This document shows positions 14,501 to 21,498 of a stretch of 21,498 bases of DNA, piece by piece. Position 1 is the first letter of the stretch; each line of letters starts with the position of its first letter. The notes beneath the pieces are model-generated. The model was given only the letters and a program-made list of their open reading frames with translations, ran no database searches and had not been told where the DNA came from. A program made the position numbers and the translations under genes. Origin of the DNA: a virus; IMG/VR virus record IMGVR_UViG_3300003543_000061, positions 1 through 21,498 of that record; one strand, given 5' to 3'.

Positions 14501-15658
14501 ATTAAAATAGCACAAAACGCAGCTAAGGAAAAGGCAATTAGAGAAAAAGCTTTAGCAGACACCCTACGAGGAGAAAACGAGTTATTTAAAAAAGAGATTG
14601 CAATTGCTGACAATAAAGAGGCTGTTATTGAAGCACACGAAAGACGTATAGCAGAAATTAAAAAGAAGTATGCTTTAGAGGGTTTAAATGCTCAAATTGA
14701 TGCTTTAAAAGTGCTAATTGCAGCGACAGAAGAAGGTTCTCTTGAACGCATAGAAGCTGAAAAAAGATTAGCTCAGGCGCAGCTTGCAATTTCTAATATC
14801 ACAACGGAGCAGTTTATAATTAATGAGGACACAAAGACCGAAAAAATTAAACTCTCAACTGAAGAGATACTACAAATATCAAATGATTTAACGCAGGCTT
14901 TAGGAGATTTAGCCAACTCATTATTTGATAGAAAGATACAAAACATAGATGAAGAAATCCAACAGCTAGAAGACAGCTATTCTAAACAGTTAGAACTTGC
15001 ACAGGGTGACGATGAACAAACGAAACTTCTTGAAATAGAGCAGGAAAAAAGGAGACAGGAGTTAGAAAAGAAGAAACGTAAAGAGCAACGCAAGCAAGCG
15101 ATATTAAACAAGGCTTTAGCCGTTGTGGAGGTCGCTATAAACACAGCAATAGCAGTATCTAAAGTTTGGGGTCAGACAGGAATATTTGGACTAGCTGCTC
15201 AGATACCTGTTCTTATTATGGGAGCATTACAAACCGCTGCAATCATAGCAACACCTATACCAAAATATGCTAAAGGAACAGACAACCACTTTGGGGGCTA
15301 TGCTTTAGTAGCCGAAGAACGTCCAGAGGTTATCCAAGAACCTAATAAAATGCCATACGTACAAAAAACGCCTGCAATATTAGACCTTCCGAAACATACC
15401 AAAGTAACCCGTTCTGTTGAAGATTATAATAAATTGCTAAAATCTTCAATGCTAACATCCATAGAAACAGAAAATAATAAGCTAAATTCTTTTTATTCAA
15501 GACAGATTTTTGATGTACACAATAAGGAGCTTTTAAACGAAATGCAACTTACAAGAAAGGCAATTGAGAAAAATAAAACAAATATTTACGTACAACAACA
15601 AACACCGATAGACTTTGAACACGAACTTTTTAAGTTAAATAACACAAATTGGGGGTAA
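11528..15658 (+). CDS. tail tape measure protein
   Basis: The 1376-residue protein has the TP901-type tape measure core at about residues 257-410 (e.g. LQIAYARLGFAQKEI and LDFEKLSIALPKVLGAANAL), which is characteristic of this family. Coiled-coil regions occupy roughly 60-150, 790-830 and 1140-1190. Hydrophobic segments lie at about 200-238, 512-545, 578-598 and 1190-1250, as usual for proteins that later enter the host membrane with the DNA. A conserved-looking C-terminus (PKYAKGTDNHFGGYALVAEE, then PKHTKVTRS) follows. By the 0.15 nm per residue rule the tail would be about 200 nm. No lysozyme or peptidase domain is visible in it. It overlaps its neighbours by 14 and 10 bases. Confidence 0.9.
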   Translation: MAGNKITRKDFIADDALNVGQDIAKGIQPAIDAMEKWLEVIKKSSIEYKKIGDQFKKAGSSKEFITTKKEEVQLSEQTTIALKEQQKAELNLIRTKSKLEQSTESTNRALIKERTALQATNKAIKDQAKEQLGLVGTYQKLNSKRTQAQKTLQNLLSADKQNVRQIKIAQKEYAKLNTRVLAVDRATNNYTKNIGNYRSALGGLTGSFRSLVSALGLASGIFAFVQVMRNGIKIIRDYGKANATLSAVLQVTKSEMSDLREESQRLGAVTVKTANEIVGLQIAYARLGFAQKEIIDLTELTIQGSIAMNSGLSETAKLTGAVINSMDEFSTTDAGQVLDILALSTARSALDFEKLSIALPKVLGAANALKIPFTEVTATLGKLTDAGIEASTAGTSLRKIFISAAKRGIDYKEALDKIRVSTEKVKTANEVFGTRAAVSALLIAKNAESVDILDESLNNAAGTIESMANKELDTLDGALQLLKSAWQGIVLGTDDANSISTKLKETLQFLAKNLKTIVIVLGRLIGIFIAYKALVIAVGLAQKAVTAYTIAYRIAVVSLNRGLLSAIKSMRLFKAALTTTGIGIAVVAITALVYAFTKLNVSLEESIKATNESTEAYLKTRIEQEKQAKVVDDLTSKYEGLTDGHVLNNKEQKELDRIIKLLAKDFPLAVTEVDKYGNAIAISTIKVKELNKANKESLFGGQREKTLLKENENQLKRLIAQQSRYNNVLEDGKGFYVEGVGAVASYNGVLKTQEIIQARSGNIIKEGNALTSAQIDLVSEAIKKNEEEIEQKKGYIATLKDEIKAREEVETSTVNNKKTTIEEVKALEKLRNELSGLKENLNDLTANGYDSLTESQAQSVVETRKLIASKQREIDAILGTTKALKDNSKERERIAKKQRQDAFNLAKFTIKESIKGFDEIAKSEETSLSERLGAIKLKASEELKLATLVKEFKLEKVKEGSNAELLILAQFEAEKKRITGKREDGEDGIEAIKIAQNAAKEKAIREKALADTLRGENELFKKEIAIADNKEAVIEAHERRIAEIKKKYALEGLNAQIDALKVLIAATEEGSLERIEAEKRLAQAQLAISNITTEQFIINEDTKTEKIKLSTEEILQISNDLTQALGDLANSLFDRKIQNIDEEIQQLEDSYSKQLELAQGDDEQTKLLEIEQEKRRQELEKKKRKEQRKQAILNKALAVVEVAINTAIAVSKVWGQTGIFGLAAQIPVLIMGALQTAAIIATPIPKYAKGTDNHFGGYALVAEERPEVIQEPNKMPYVQKTPAILDLPKHTKVTRSVEDYNKLLKSSMLTSIETENNKLNSFYSRQIFDVHNKELLNEMQLTRKAIEKNKTNIYVQQQTPIDFEHELFKLNNTNWG

Positions 15659-17922
15659 ATAGTATTACATATAACGACAGGGTAAGGTATCAGCTTCAGC
15701 ACAAAACTTATGGCTCTCTAATTATAACGGAGCCCATAGGTTGGGAAAATGACGAAAAAGAGTACGCACGGCATGAGGTATATCACGGAATACTAACTAA
15801 ATTCTCTAATAGTTTAAAATTTATTGATGATGGTGCAAACTACATTACATTTATAAAAGATGTCTATGGAATTAATGATAATATAAGACTTACAAGAGAT
15901 GAAAAGAATCCAAATACCGATATATGGGAACGCTCATACTATGGTGATTTAGATTTGTCAACCTATGAAATAAGCAATAGAGAGGTATCCATAAAATTTA
16001 ATTCTTCAGGGTTAGAACAACTATTAAAATCTAGGGAATCGGAAAAGGTAGAAATAGAACGAGACACTTCAATGGATGGGGATAGTATTGGAGATTTGGT
16101 GATGAATACTACAAAACTAAACGGCAGACAAATATTTTTAATGACTACATATAAGGAAAATGAAACAAACGATTCTACTTATATGTATAACACAACCGCT
16201 AATGACAATGTAAGGGGTGCGTCTGTTGGTATTCCTTTAAAGTTGGTAGGTAAATCTCACGAAAATGCGCATACGGTAATACCACAAACAGCCATAGGAG
16301 ACAATTCTTTTGATAGGTCAGCAGTTGGAGATGTAGGTATGATGTTTTTTGCGGTAAGTGACTTAGATAGAACGCTGAGAATATCATTTAAAATATCTTT
16401 TAAGTTTGTAATTAATAACACCCATAGCGGTCACGACACCGATGATTATGATGATTTAGACTGGTCTATGTTTTGGCTAAGATTAGCAACGTATAAAGAT
16501 GGCTCGGATTTAAACTATAAAGAAGATAGGGTATTAGCGTTTTTAGGTTATGATGGTGTAAATGATAGCACTCACCACGATGTCCTAGATTATAATTTTC
16601 AGACCTTAACATATACATTTGATGAAACTATAAATTTATTAACTGGTGAAAGCCTATCTCTTCAATTTTCGCAATTAATGAGGGGAAAATATGCAGTAGG
16701 ACATCAAGCACATTTAAAAATAAATTGTGAAGACATAGATATTGAGTATTTCTCTATAGAAGAAGATAGTTTTTTTGAAGCCACAACGGCTAAAACCATT
16801 CTATCTCACGACCTTGGGAATAGATTAATTCAGATAATAACAGGAAAAGAAGATTTGTTTTATTCTGAAATTCTAGGCAGGCAGGACATTGGTTACTCTA
16901 GCAATGGTGAGGCTTCCTTTTTGGGGTTCACTCACGGTTTTTGGGTTCGCAACTTTGATCGGTTTCCAGAAGATGAAGAAAACAAATATAAAGGGTTTAC
17001 GACATCTTTTAAAGAATATTTAGAATCTATGTTTGCCCTTAGAAATTTAGGTCTAGGTATTGAAAGGCTAGGTTTTAAGGAAAGGGTAAGAGTTGAGAAA
17101 ATGGAATATTTTTACAACGGAAATATATTAATAAATCTACCTAATCAGGTACAAAATGTAAAAAGGAGTATTGCAAAGGAATATTATTATTCTGGTATTG
17201 AGGTCGGATTTTTAAAAGGTGGTGAATATGAGGAGGCTATGGGGTTAGATGAATATAATGCTAAATCGACATTTACAACCGTAATAACTAGGTTAAAGAA
17301 ATCTTATAAGGCACTTTCTAAGTATCGGGGTGATTCTTATGGTAAAGAGTTTGCGAGAAGAAAGCAAATATCATCATATCCTACGGAGGACACCACCTAT
17401 GATAAGGATATTTTTGTAATGGATTTAAAACAAGGTATAGGAGTGTTAGAGGAAAGGCTATGGCAGGATGATTTTGAGCAAGCACCAACGGGGGTTTTTA
17501 GCCCAGAAACGGCAACAAATTTAAGGCTTTCACCTTTTAATACGATGCTTTTACACGGGTGGAATATCTCTACGGGTTTTATAAAGTATGCTAGTGATTA
17601 TGTAAGGTATGGTAGTTCTGTTGCAAATAGTGGCTTAACTACAAAATTAGTAGGGGGGAATGAATATTCTGAAAATGGCAATATTATAAATTCAGAGTTA
17701 CAAAGACCTCGATACATTCCAGAGTGGATAGAATTTGAACACGAGGTGAATTTTGATTTAATAAAACAAGTAGAGGGTACTACTATCATATCGGGAAAAG
17801 AAACACCTAATTTTTATGGAAAGGTGCAATTCATTAACGAAATTGGAGAGAAAGAAAAGGGGTTTTTATTTAGCCTAAAACCCAATAAAAAAGGAAAGTG
17901 GAAAATATTAAAAAGCAACTAA
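15649..17922 (+). CDS. distal tail/baseplate protein, TTG start
   Basis: The 757-residue protein follows the tape measure gene and overlaps it by 10 bases. No ATG is available for about 140 codons, yet the first residues (VNSITYNDRVRYQLQHKTYG) read as a normal N-terminus, so the TTG at 15649 is the likely start. The protein is rich in beta strands, Asp and Tyr (for example EYARHEVYHGILTKFSNSLK and SYYGDLDLSTYEISNREVS), with a long middle carrying Asn/Asp-rich turns, and a Lys-rich tail. These are traits of tail-tip proteins that bind the end of the tape measure and the fibres. An HEVYH string is present near the N-terminus but lacks other peptidase features. The exact role is not established. 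Confidence 0.65.
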   Translation: MGVNSITYNDRVRYQLQHKTYGSLIITEPIGWENDEKEYARHEVYHGILTKFSNSLKFIDDGANYITFIKDVYGINDNIRLTRDEKNPNTDIWERSYYGDLDLSTYEISNREVSIKFNSSGLEQLLKSRESEKVEIERDTSMDGDSIGDLVMNTTKLNGRQIFLMTTYKENETNDSTYMYNTTANDNVRGASVGIPLKLVGKSHENAHTVIPQTAIGDNSFDRSAVGDVGMMFFAVSDLDRTLRISFKISFKFVINNTHSGHDTDDYDDLDWSMFWLRLATYKDGSDLNYKEDRVLAFLGYDGVNDSTHHDVLDYNFQTLTYTFDETINLLTGESLSLQFSQLMRGKYAVGHQAHLKINCEDIDIEYFSIEEDSFFEATTAKTILSHDLGNRLIQIITGKEDLFYSEILGRQDIGYSSNGEASFLGFTHGFWVRNFDRFPEDEENKYKGFTTSFKEYLESMFALRNLGLGIERLGFKERVRVEKMEYFYNGNILINLPNQVQNVKRSIAKEYYYSGIEVGFLKGGEYEEAMGLDEYNAKSTFTTVITRLKKSYKALSKYRGDSYGKEFARRKQISSYPTEDTTYDKDIFVMDLKQGIGVLEERLWQDDFEQAPTGVFSPETATNLRLSPFNTMLLHGWNISTGFIKYASDYVRYGSSVANSGLTTKLVGGNEYSENGNIINSELQRPRYIPEWIEFEHEVNFDLIKQVEGTTIISGKETPNFYGKVQFINEIGEKEKGFLFSLKPNKKGKWKILKSN

Positions 17923-19941
17923 ATGACTTACTCAGAGATACAAATAACGTTCAATGAAGATTTACAAATTGATAGTAATCTAGGGTTTACGATTTCTTCT
18001 ATTGACCCTATTATTTTGCAATATGTAGTCTTTAGATGGGTTACTATACGTTCTGCAATTTCAGAGGTCACAACAGGAACACCAACGGGAACGATAGGAG
18101 AAAGAACGGCTATTAATTTTGTAACGGCTTTTAATTTAGATTGGAATACTTCGGGAATTTATCAAATTACTCAATTGCTCAATGTTGTTACTATCAAATC
18201 GACAATTTCATATTTAAACTTTTCAAATCCTTTTAGTTATGATGATTGGTTAAATCCTGTTAACCCTAATGATGTTGTTTTTGTTATTGATAATTTTAGC
18301 GGTAATATATTTGATATTGATAGCGTGACATTTTCAGAATCTAGTAGTGCGTGTACACACATTGATATTAATGTTACCACTAGCACGCAAGCCTCTAGTT
18401 ATTCATATACTCGGGACTCCGCACCTATTGGGGTGACAACAAACCCTTTTACAATTACAATAGTAAGAGGTGGCTCTATAAGTTTAACCGTTAATAATGC
18501 CGATGGTGATGTCGCTACTCAGGTGATTGAAATACCAGATTCTTTTAATAGCGAAAGTTTTAATTTAGATATAAATACAAATCCAGAGGGTGCAACGGTA
18601 ATCGTAAATAGTGATTTATTTGGTTTAAATTTAGAATATTCATTATCAGGTGCAACTTGGCAGACCTCAAATGTATTCACAGGATTATCATCAGGCGATT
18701 ATACTCTTTATGTAAAAGACCAATATGGATGTACAAAAACCAAAAGCTTCTTTGTTTCGGAGTTTGGAATACAAAACCCATTTTTCTATATTTCAAAAGC
18801 AAATTCCTTTCGATGGGCGGAGCGTATAGTATGGGGTGATTCTGCAAACTATAAAACCGATGAAAATACTTTGAGTTGTGAGGTTGATGTACCTCTAGCA
18901 AAAAGAGAAATACAACAATTTCAGAGCTCAGATATAGAAACCCAACAAATAAAATCTAATTATAAGACCATTACGGCTCAGGTAGTTGATGAAAGTGGTA
19001 ATATTATCAATATACCCATTACTAAGATGTCTAGCAATATAGGATTAAAAGATAGTAGGGATGCTATAAAATACAATTTACAAAATGGCAAAACAGGTAT
19101 TTATTTCACAACTGGAAACATCTATGATTATGACTTAGGTAATGATATTGGCGACCATTCTTTAAACGGCTCACTTCCAGAGTGGGGAATATCAGGTAAT
19201 TATATAAAGTATGGAGGTGCGTGGTTTATGATTCAAGATATTATATATAACGAGGATAAAAACGCAGAGGTGCTAGTAATAGATAATGAATATTTAGGCG
19301 TTGAGGTTTCAGAGATTGTAAAGTCAATATTTAACAGACAGAATTATGAGGTTTATGAGTTTACGGTTGATTTCGTTACTTATATAAGTCAAACCATACA
19401 TTTGGAGCTTATAAATGCAGACCCTAATTTTACAGACTTAGAACATCATACTGAAGACATAAATATTGAAGTACGACAGGAAAACACCGTTGAGATACGA
19501 TATAAAAACAAAATAAATACGGACATTGTTTTCTCTACAGGAATAGAATTTAAAATAAGAGTCTTGCGAGAGGTCATAAATGGTAGATTAGAGGGTGAAA
19601 CTGAAAACTATAAAACCGATGCTACTACTATACTTTTAAATTCACAGGTATATGAAACGGACGAGTTTGAATTTCAGCCTATGACTAAGGAATTTATGCG
19701 AAAAACGGTGCTTGCTTTGATTCATACGGATGTAAAAATTGATGGTGTAGATTATGTTTCTTCGGGGCTTCCAGAGGTTGAGGGTGCGCTAGGTGAAACA
19801 AATTTATATATTGTAAAAGCAACGATGATAAAATCGAATTCGGTGTTTAATAGTAATAATTCTGAAAGTTTAGAATTTGATATTAATGGAGAAATACCTG
19901 GATTAGTAGATTATGGTGGTGGATGGGTTAAATGGAATTAG
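17923..19941 (+). CDS. tail protein with Ig/SprB-like domains
   Basis: The 672-residue protein starts immediately after the previous stop. The first ~135 residues are beta-rich. Residues about 141-206 read as one Ig-like unit, and 216-279 as a second, with LEYSLSGATWQTSNVFTGLS, GDYTLYVKDQYGC and a Cys at 270, which is the pattern of SprB repeats found in the gliding adhesin of Flavobacteria (Y-S-x-x-G-x-x-W-Q-x-S-N-x-F-x-G-L-x-x-G-x-Y-T-x-x-V-x-D-x-x-G-C). The rest has motifs of tail proteins of flavobacterial phages (FRWAERIVWGDSANYKTDEN, ITAQVVDESGNIINIPITKM). It probably sits at the tail tip and may contact the host surface. The last 14 bases overlap a minus-strand gene. Confidence 0.65.
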   Translation: MTYSEIQITFNEDLQIDSNLGFTISSIDPIILQYVVFRWVTIRSAISEVTTGTPTGTIGERTAINFVTAFNLDWNTSGIYQITQLLNVVTIKSTISYLNFSNPFSYDDWLNPVNPNDVVFVIDNFSGNIFDIDSVTFSESSSACTHIDINVTTSTQASSYSYTRDSAPIGVTTNPFTITIVRGGSISLTVNNADGDVATQVIEIPDSFNSESFNLDINTNPEGATVIVNSDLFGLNLEYSLSGATWQTSNVFTGLSSGDYTLYVKDQYGCTKTKSFFVSEFGIQNPFFYISKANSFRWAERIVWGDSANYKTDENTLSCEVDVPLAKREIQQFQSSDIETQQIKSNYKTITAQVVDESGNIINIPITKMSSNIGLKDSRDAIKYNLQNGKTGIYFTTGNIYDYDLGNDIGDHSLNGSLPEWGISGNYIKYGGAWFMIQDIIYNEDKNAEVLVIDNEYLGVEVSEIVKSIFNRQNYEVYEFTVDFVTYISQTIHLELINADPNFTDLEHHTEDINIEVRQENTVEIRYKNKINTDIVFSTGIEFKIRVLREVINGRLEGETENYKTDATTILLNSQVYETDEFEFQPMTKEFMRKTVLALIHTDVKIDGVDYVSSGLPEVEGALGETNLYIVKATMIKSNSVFNSNNSESLEFDINGEIPGLVDYGGGWVKWN

Positions 19942-20122
19942 ATTTATTGGTTAATTCCTTTAAATCATTTTTCAATATATGAAGATGTTGCTCGGTGGTG
20001 TAGTTGTTAATAGTAATGTTTGGATTTTCTTGGTAGTTATCTTTAAATAGTTTTTTTCCGATAACCTTACCAATTAACCAACCACCGCCAACAAAGAGAA
20101 TAAAAAGTATAATTATAAGCAT
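19928..20122 (-). CDS. small single-helix membrane protein, minus strand
   Basis: The 64-residue protein has one N-terminal transmembrane helix (about residues 2-18, IIILFILFVGGGWLIG), a basic stop (K19, K23, K24) suggesting the C-terminus lies in the cytoplasm, and a polar tail with the segment NPNITINNYTTEQHLHILKN, followed by an acidic/Lys helix. The TTEQHLHI style is reminiscent of small proteins in flavobacterial prophages (recollection). It is the only gene on this strand in the window, convergent with the tail protein gene (14-base overlap) and divergent from the fibre gene. This arrangement and its own promoter region suggest a moron-like accessory gene. A lysis or exclusion role is possible but unproven. 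Confidence 0.65.
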   Translation of the reverse strand: MLIIILFILFVGGGWLIGKVIGKKLFKDNYQENPNITINNYTTEQHLHILKNDLKELTNKSNSI

Positions 20123-20127
20123 AATGC

Positions 20128-20161
20128 AATATAATAAATAATTATTTAGTATATTAATAAC
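20128..20161. promoter_or_regulatory. divergent palindromic promoter/operator region
   Basis: Bases 20128-20155 form a 28-bp palindrome with one mismatched pair (20134/20149) around the perfect core TAAATAATTATTTA (20135-20148). Both strands therefore read TTATTTA-N-TATATT outward. The plus-strand copy 20142-20161 matches 17 of 20 with the site before the portal gene (4611-4630). The region lies between divergent genes, so it may hold two back-to-back promoters with a shared regulator site. The pairing and similarity are seen directly; the function is inferred. Confidence 0.55.
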
Positions 20162-20178
20162 CGAAAAATGAAAACACT

Positions 20179-21498
20179 ATGAGCTTAATATCTCAACTAT
20201 ATCAGTCGGTAGTATCTCTTACGGAAAGGGTAAATCTATGGGAGAACAACGCAAAGAGTAATGAGGAACTTCCTGTAATGAATCCAATCGACCGCACGGC
20301 TTTAAATAGGGTATCAAAAGATAATGTTTCAAAAGTTTTTACTATTCAAGAGCTTATTAACGACATTCAGCAGGAAAATGGGGCAACGAAAGAACATTTT
20401 TTAAACCTTTCGGGTATAGACACCTCTGTTAGTGAGTTAGATTATGTTGCTAGTGCTATAATTACAAAGGGAGAATTTTTAAAAGAAACTGGGGAACAGA
20501 TGGTATTCCAGACTTCGGTTGTTATTGGAACAGACCAGAGCGATTATGGCATTTTAAAGCGTTGGTATCGTTTCAAAAGAAATGATAATAATGTTGGTGG
20601 CGTTACGGGTTTTGTTGTTACCGATAATGATATAATGCCAGATGGAAGGATAGAAATAAACCTACAAGACAACTCGGATTTATTCATTGATTTGGGTGTT
20701 ATAAATAATCCCGATACTGTTGAGAGTGTTTTTAATTTAGGAATATTGGGAGAGCCTTACGTTATTGTCGGTGAGCAGTTTATAACTGGAATTTTAGATG
20801 GTGTGGATACTATTTGGCGTTTCAATGGTGGTGATGGTGCTTGGGGTGGTGACGATGTTGGTGACCCTGAATATCTTGCTGCGACTGCTGTGATGTTTGA
20901 TAATTTAAGTTTGCAGCCCGACACAGACCCTAACGTTGGAATCCCTGAAGCTCCTATTGACGGCTTTCCATATTCACGTCAGGATGCAGATTGGGTAAAG
21001 GCTTTTACTGGTTATCTTGGTATAAGTGAAACGGGAAACCCTGCTGACTTAGACTATGTATTAAAATGGGGAGATTACCTATTAGAAGGCTCGGGTGTTT
21101 ATATGGAGCTAAACGATGGTAATGGCGGTCCTATTACTATTTATAATACTTTCTTAAAATATGATTCAGCCGCTTTTAATAATCCCTTAATAGATGATGG
21201 TTTTATACCACATAAAGGATATGTAGATAATAAGATAACGGTGTATTCTGCTAACTTTACTGCTGATAGGTTTGGTTTTCACAACAATACTATCGAGGTA
21301 GATGGTGCTTTTACGGCAACATTGCCTTTAACTTTAGCTGTGCCAGTAGGTTCATTTTGCTATTTCATTCAGAAAGGAGCAGGAACATCTGTTTTAACAG
21401 CTGCAGCAGGCGTAAAAATAAACGGTGTGGATGGTAAAAGTTTAAATATATCTAATGTAGGGCAATATGGAGGGCTTAGGCTTTATAAAACAGCAGTA
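20179..21498 (+). CDS. tail fibre/adhesin-like protein (partial)
   Basis: The frame is open for 440 codons from ATG 20179 to the right edge without a stop. The N-terminus (MSLISQLYQSVVSLTERVNL) reads as a coiled-coil helix, followed by a part with SVSELDYVASAIITKGEFLK and then Asp/Gly-rich beta segments (GVINNPDTVESVFNLGILGE, GVDTIWRFNGGDGAWGGDD). The last part (TATLPLTLAVPVGSFCYFIQ, then KGAGTSVLTAAAGVKINGVD) is typical of repeats in phage fibre and appendage proteins that stabilise beta-prism or beta-helix shafts. The start forms an ATGA overlap with a 4-codon frame at 20168-20182. It is probably a host-binding fibre; the C-terminal receptor-binding end lies outside the window. Confidence 0.65.
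   Translation, partial: MSLISQLYQSVVSLTERVNLWENNAKSNEELPVMNPIDRTALNRVSKDNVSKVFTIQELINDIQQENGATKEHFLNLSGIDTSVSELDYVASAIITKGEFLKETGEQMVFQTSVVIGTDQSDYGILKRWYRFKRNDNNVGGVTGFVVTDNDIMPDGRIEINLQDNSDLFIDLGVINNPDTVESVFNLGILGEPYVIVGEQFITGILDGVDTIWRFNGGDGAWGGDDVGDPEYLAATAVMFDNLSLQPDTDPNVGIPEAPIDGFPYSRQDADWVKAFTGYLGISETGNPADLDYVLKWGDYLLEGSGVYMELNDGNGGPITIYNTFLKYDSAAFNNPLIDDGFIPHKGYVDNKITVYSANFTADRFGFHNNTIEVDGAFTATLPLTLAVPVGSFCYFIQKGAGTSVLTAAAGVKINGVDGKSLNISNVGQYGGLRLYKTAV

Noticed and set aside
14098-14613. Long minus-strand open frame within the tape measure gene (and others at 12433, 12757, 13762, 5366)
   Set aside because: They are Ser/Ile/Phe/Asn-rich shadows of the plus-strand coding sequence with no leader or independent context.
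15769-15783. HEVYH string (HExxH-like) in the distal tail protein, suggesting a zinc metallopeptidase
   Set aside because: No downstream third ligand or other peptidase motif is recognisable, and the string lies in the beta-rich N-terminal part of a structural tail protein; a chance match is more likely.
1-21498. tRNA genes, CRISPR arrays, insertion sequences, attachment sites
   Set aside because: No cloverleaf-like sequence, regularly spaced repeats, transposase or integrase gene could be seen by eye on either strand.

Overview
The window is the left part of the late (virion) region of a double-stranded DNA tailed phage or prophage, most likely a siphovirus infecting a Bacteroidetes/Flavobacteriia host. 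The DNA is AT-rich. Most genes start without a Shine-Dalgarno sequence and instead follow A-rich leaders. Promoter-like sites match the Bacteroidetes -7 element (TAnnTTTG). The tail proteins look like those of flavobacterial phages, and one carries a domain resembling SprB repeats of gliding Flavobacteria. The classification rests on these signs, not on a database match.

Layout: positions 1-2575 hold the end of an upstream gene and a run of small accessory genes. These include a secreted protein that looks like an eight-stranded outer-membrane barrel (362-868), a small helix-turn-helix candidate (1739-1918) and a two-helix membrane protein that could be a holin (2039-2230). Three of these genes (46, 51 and 42 codons) are very short and two are joined to the next gene by ATGA overlaps. 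A promoter-like site followed by a long-stem hairpin lies at 1907-2028.

Positions 2580-10363 hold DNA packaging and head genes: small terminase, large terminase (Walker A/B and nuclease aspartates visible), portal, a small basic protein, a scaffold-like protein, the major capsid protein, two connector/completion proteins and a probable major tail tube protein. The portal contains an inserted four-cysteine zinc-ribbon-like module of the DnaJ CxxCxGxG type. No separate head maturation protease is visible.

Positions 10363-19941 hold the tail genes: three small genes in the tail-assembly-chaperone position, a 1376-residue tape measure protein (a tail of roughly 200 nm by the usual 0.15 nm per residue rule), a 757-residue distal tail protein with a probable TTG start, and a 672-residue tail protein with Ig/SprB-like domains. 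The order terminase - portal - scaffold - capsid - connectors - tube - chaperones - tape measure - tip - fibre is the standard siphovirus assembly order, and nearly all genes touch or overlap, as in one long late operon.

Positions 19928-20178 break the pattern. A small single-helix membrane protein lies on the minus strand, convergent with the tail gene and divergent from the next gene. The divergent gap holds a near-perfect 28-bp palindrome whose arms repeat the promoter-like sequence seen before the portal gene. A fibre/adhesin-like gene (20179 onward) then runs off the right end. No tRNA, rRNA, CRISPR array, insertion sequence, integrase or endolysin was seen.
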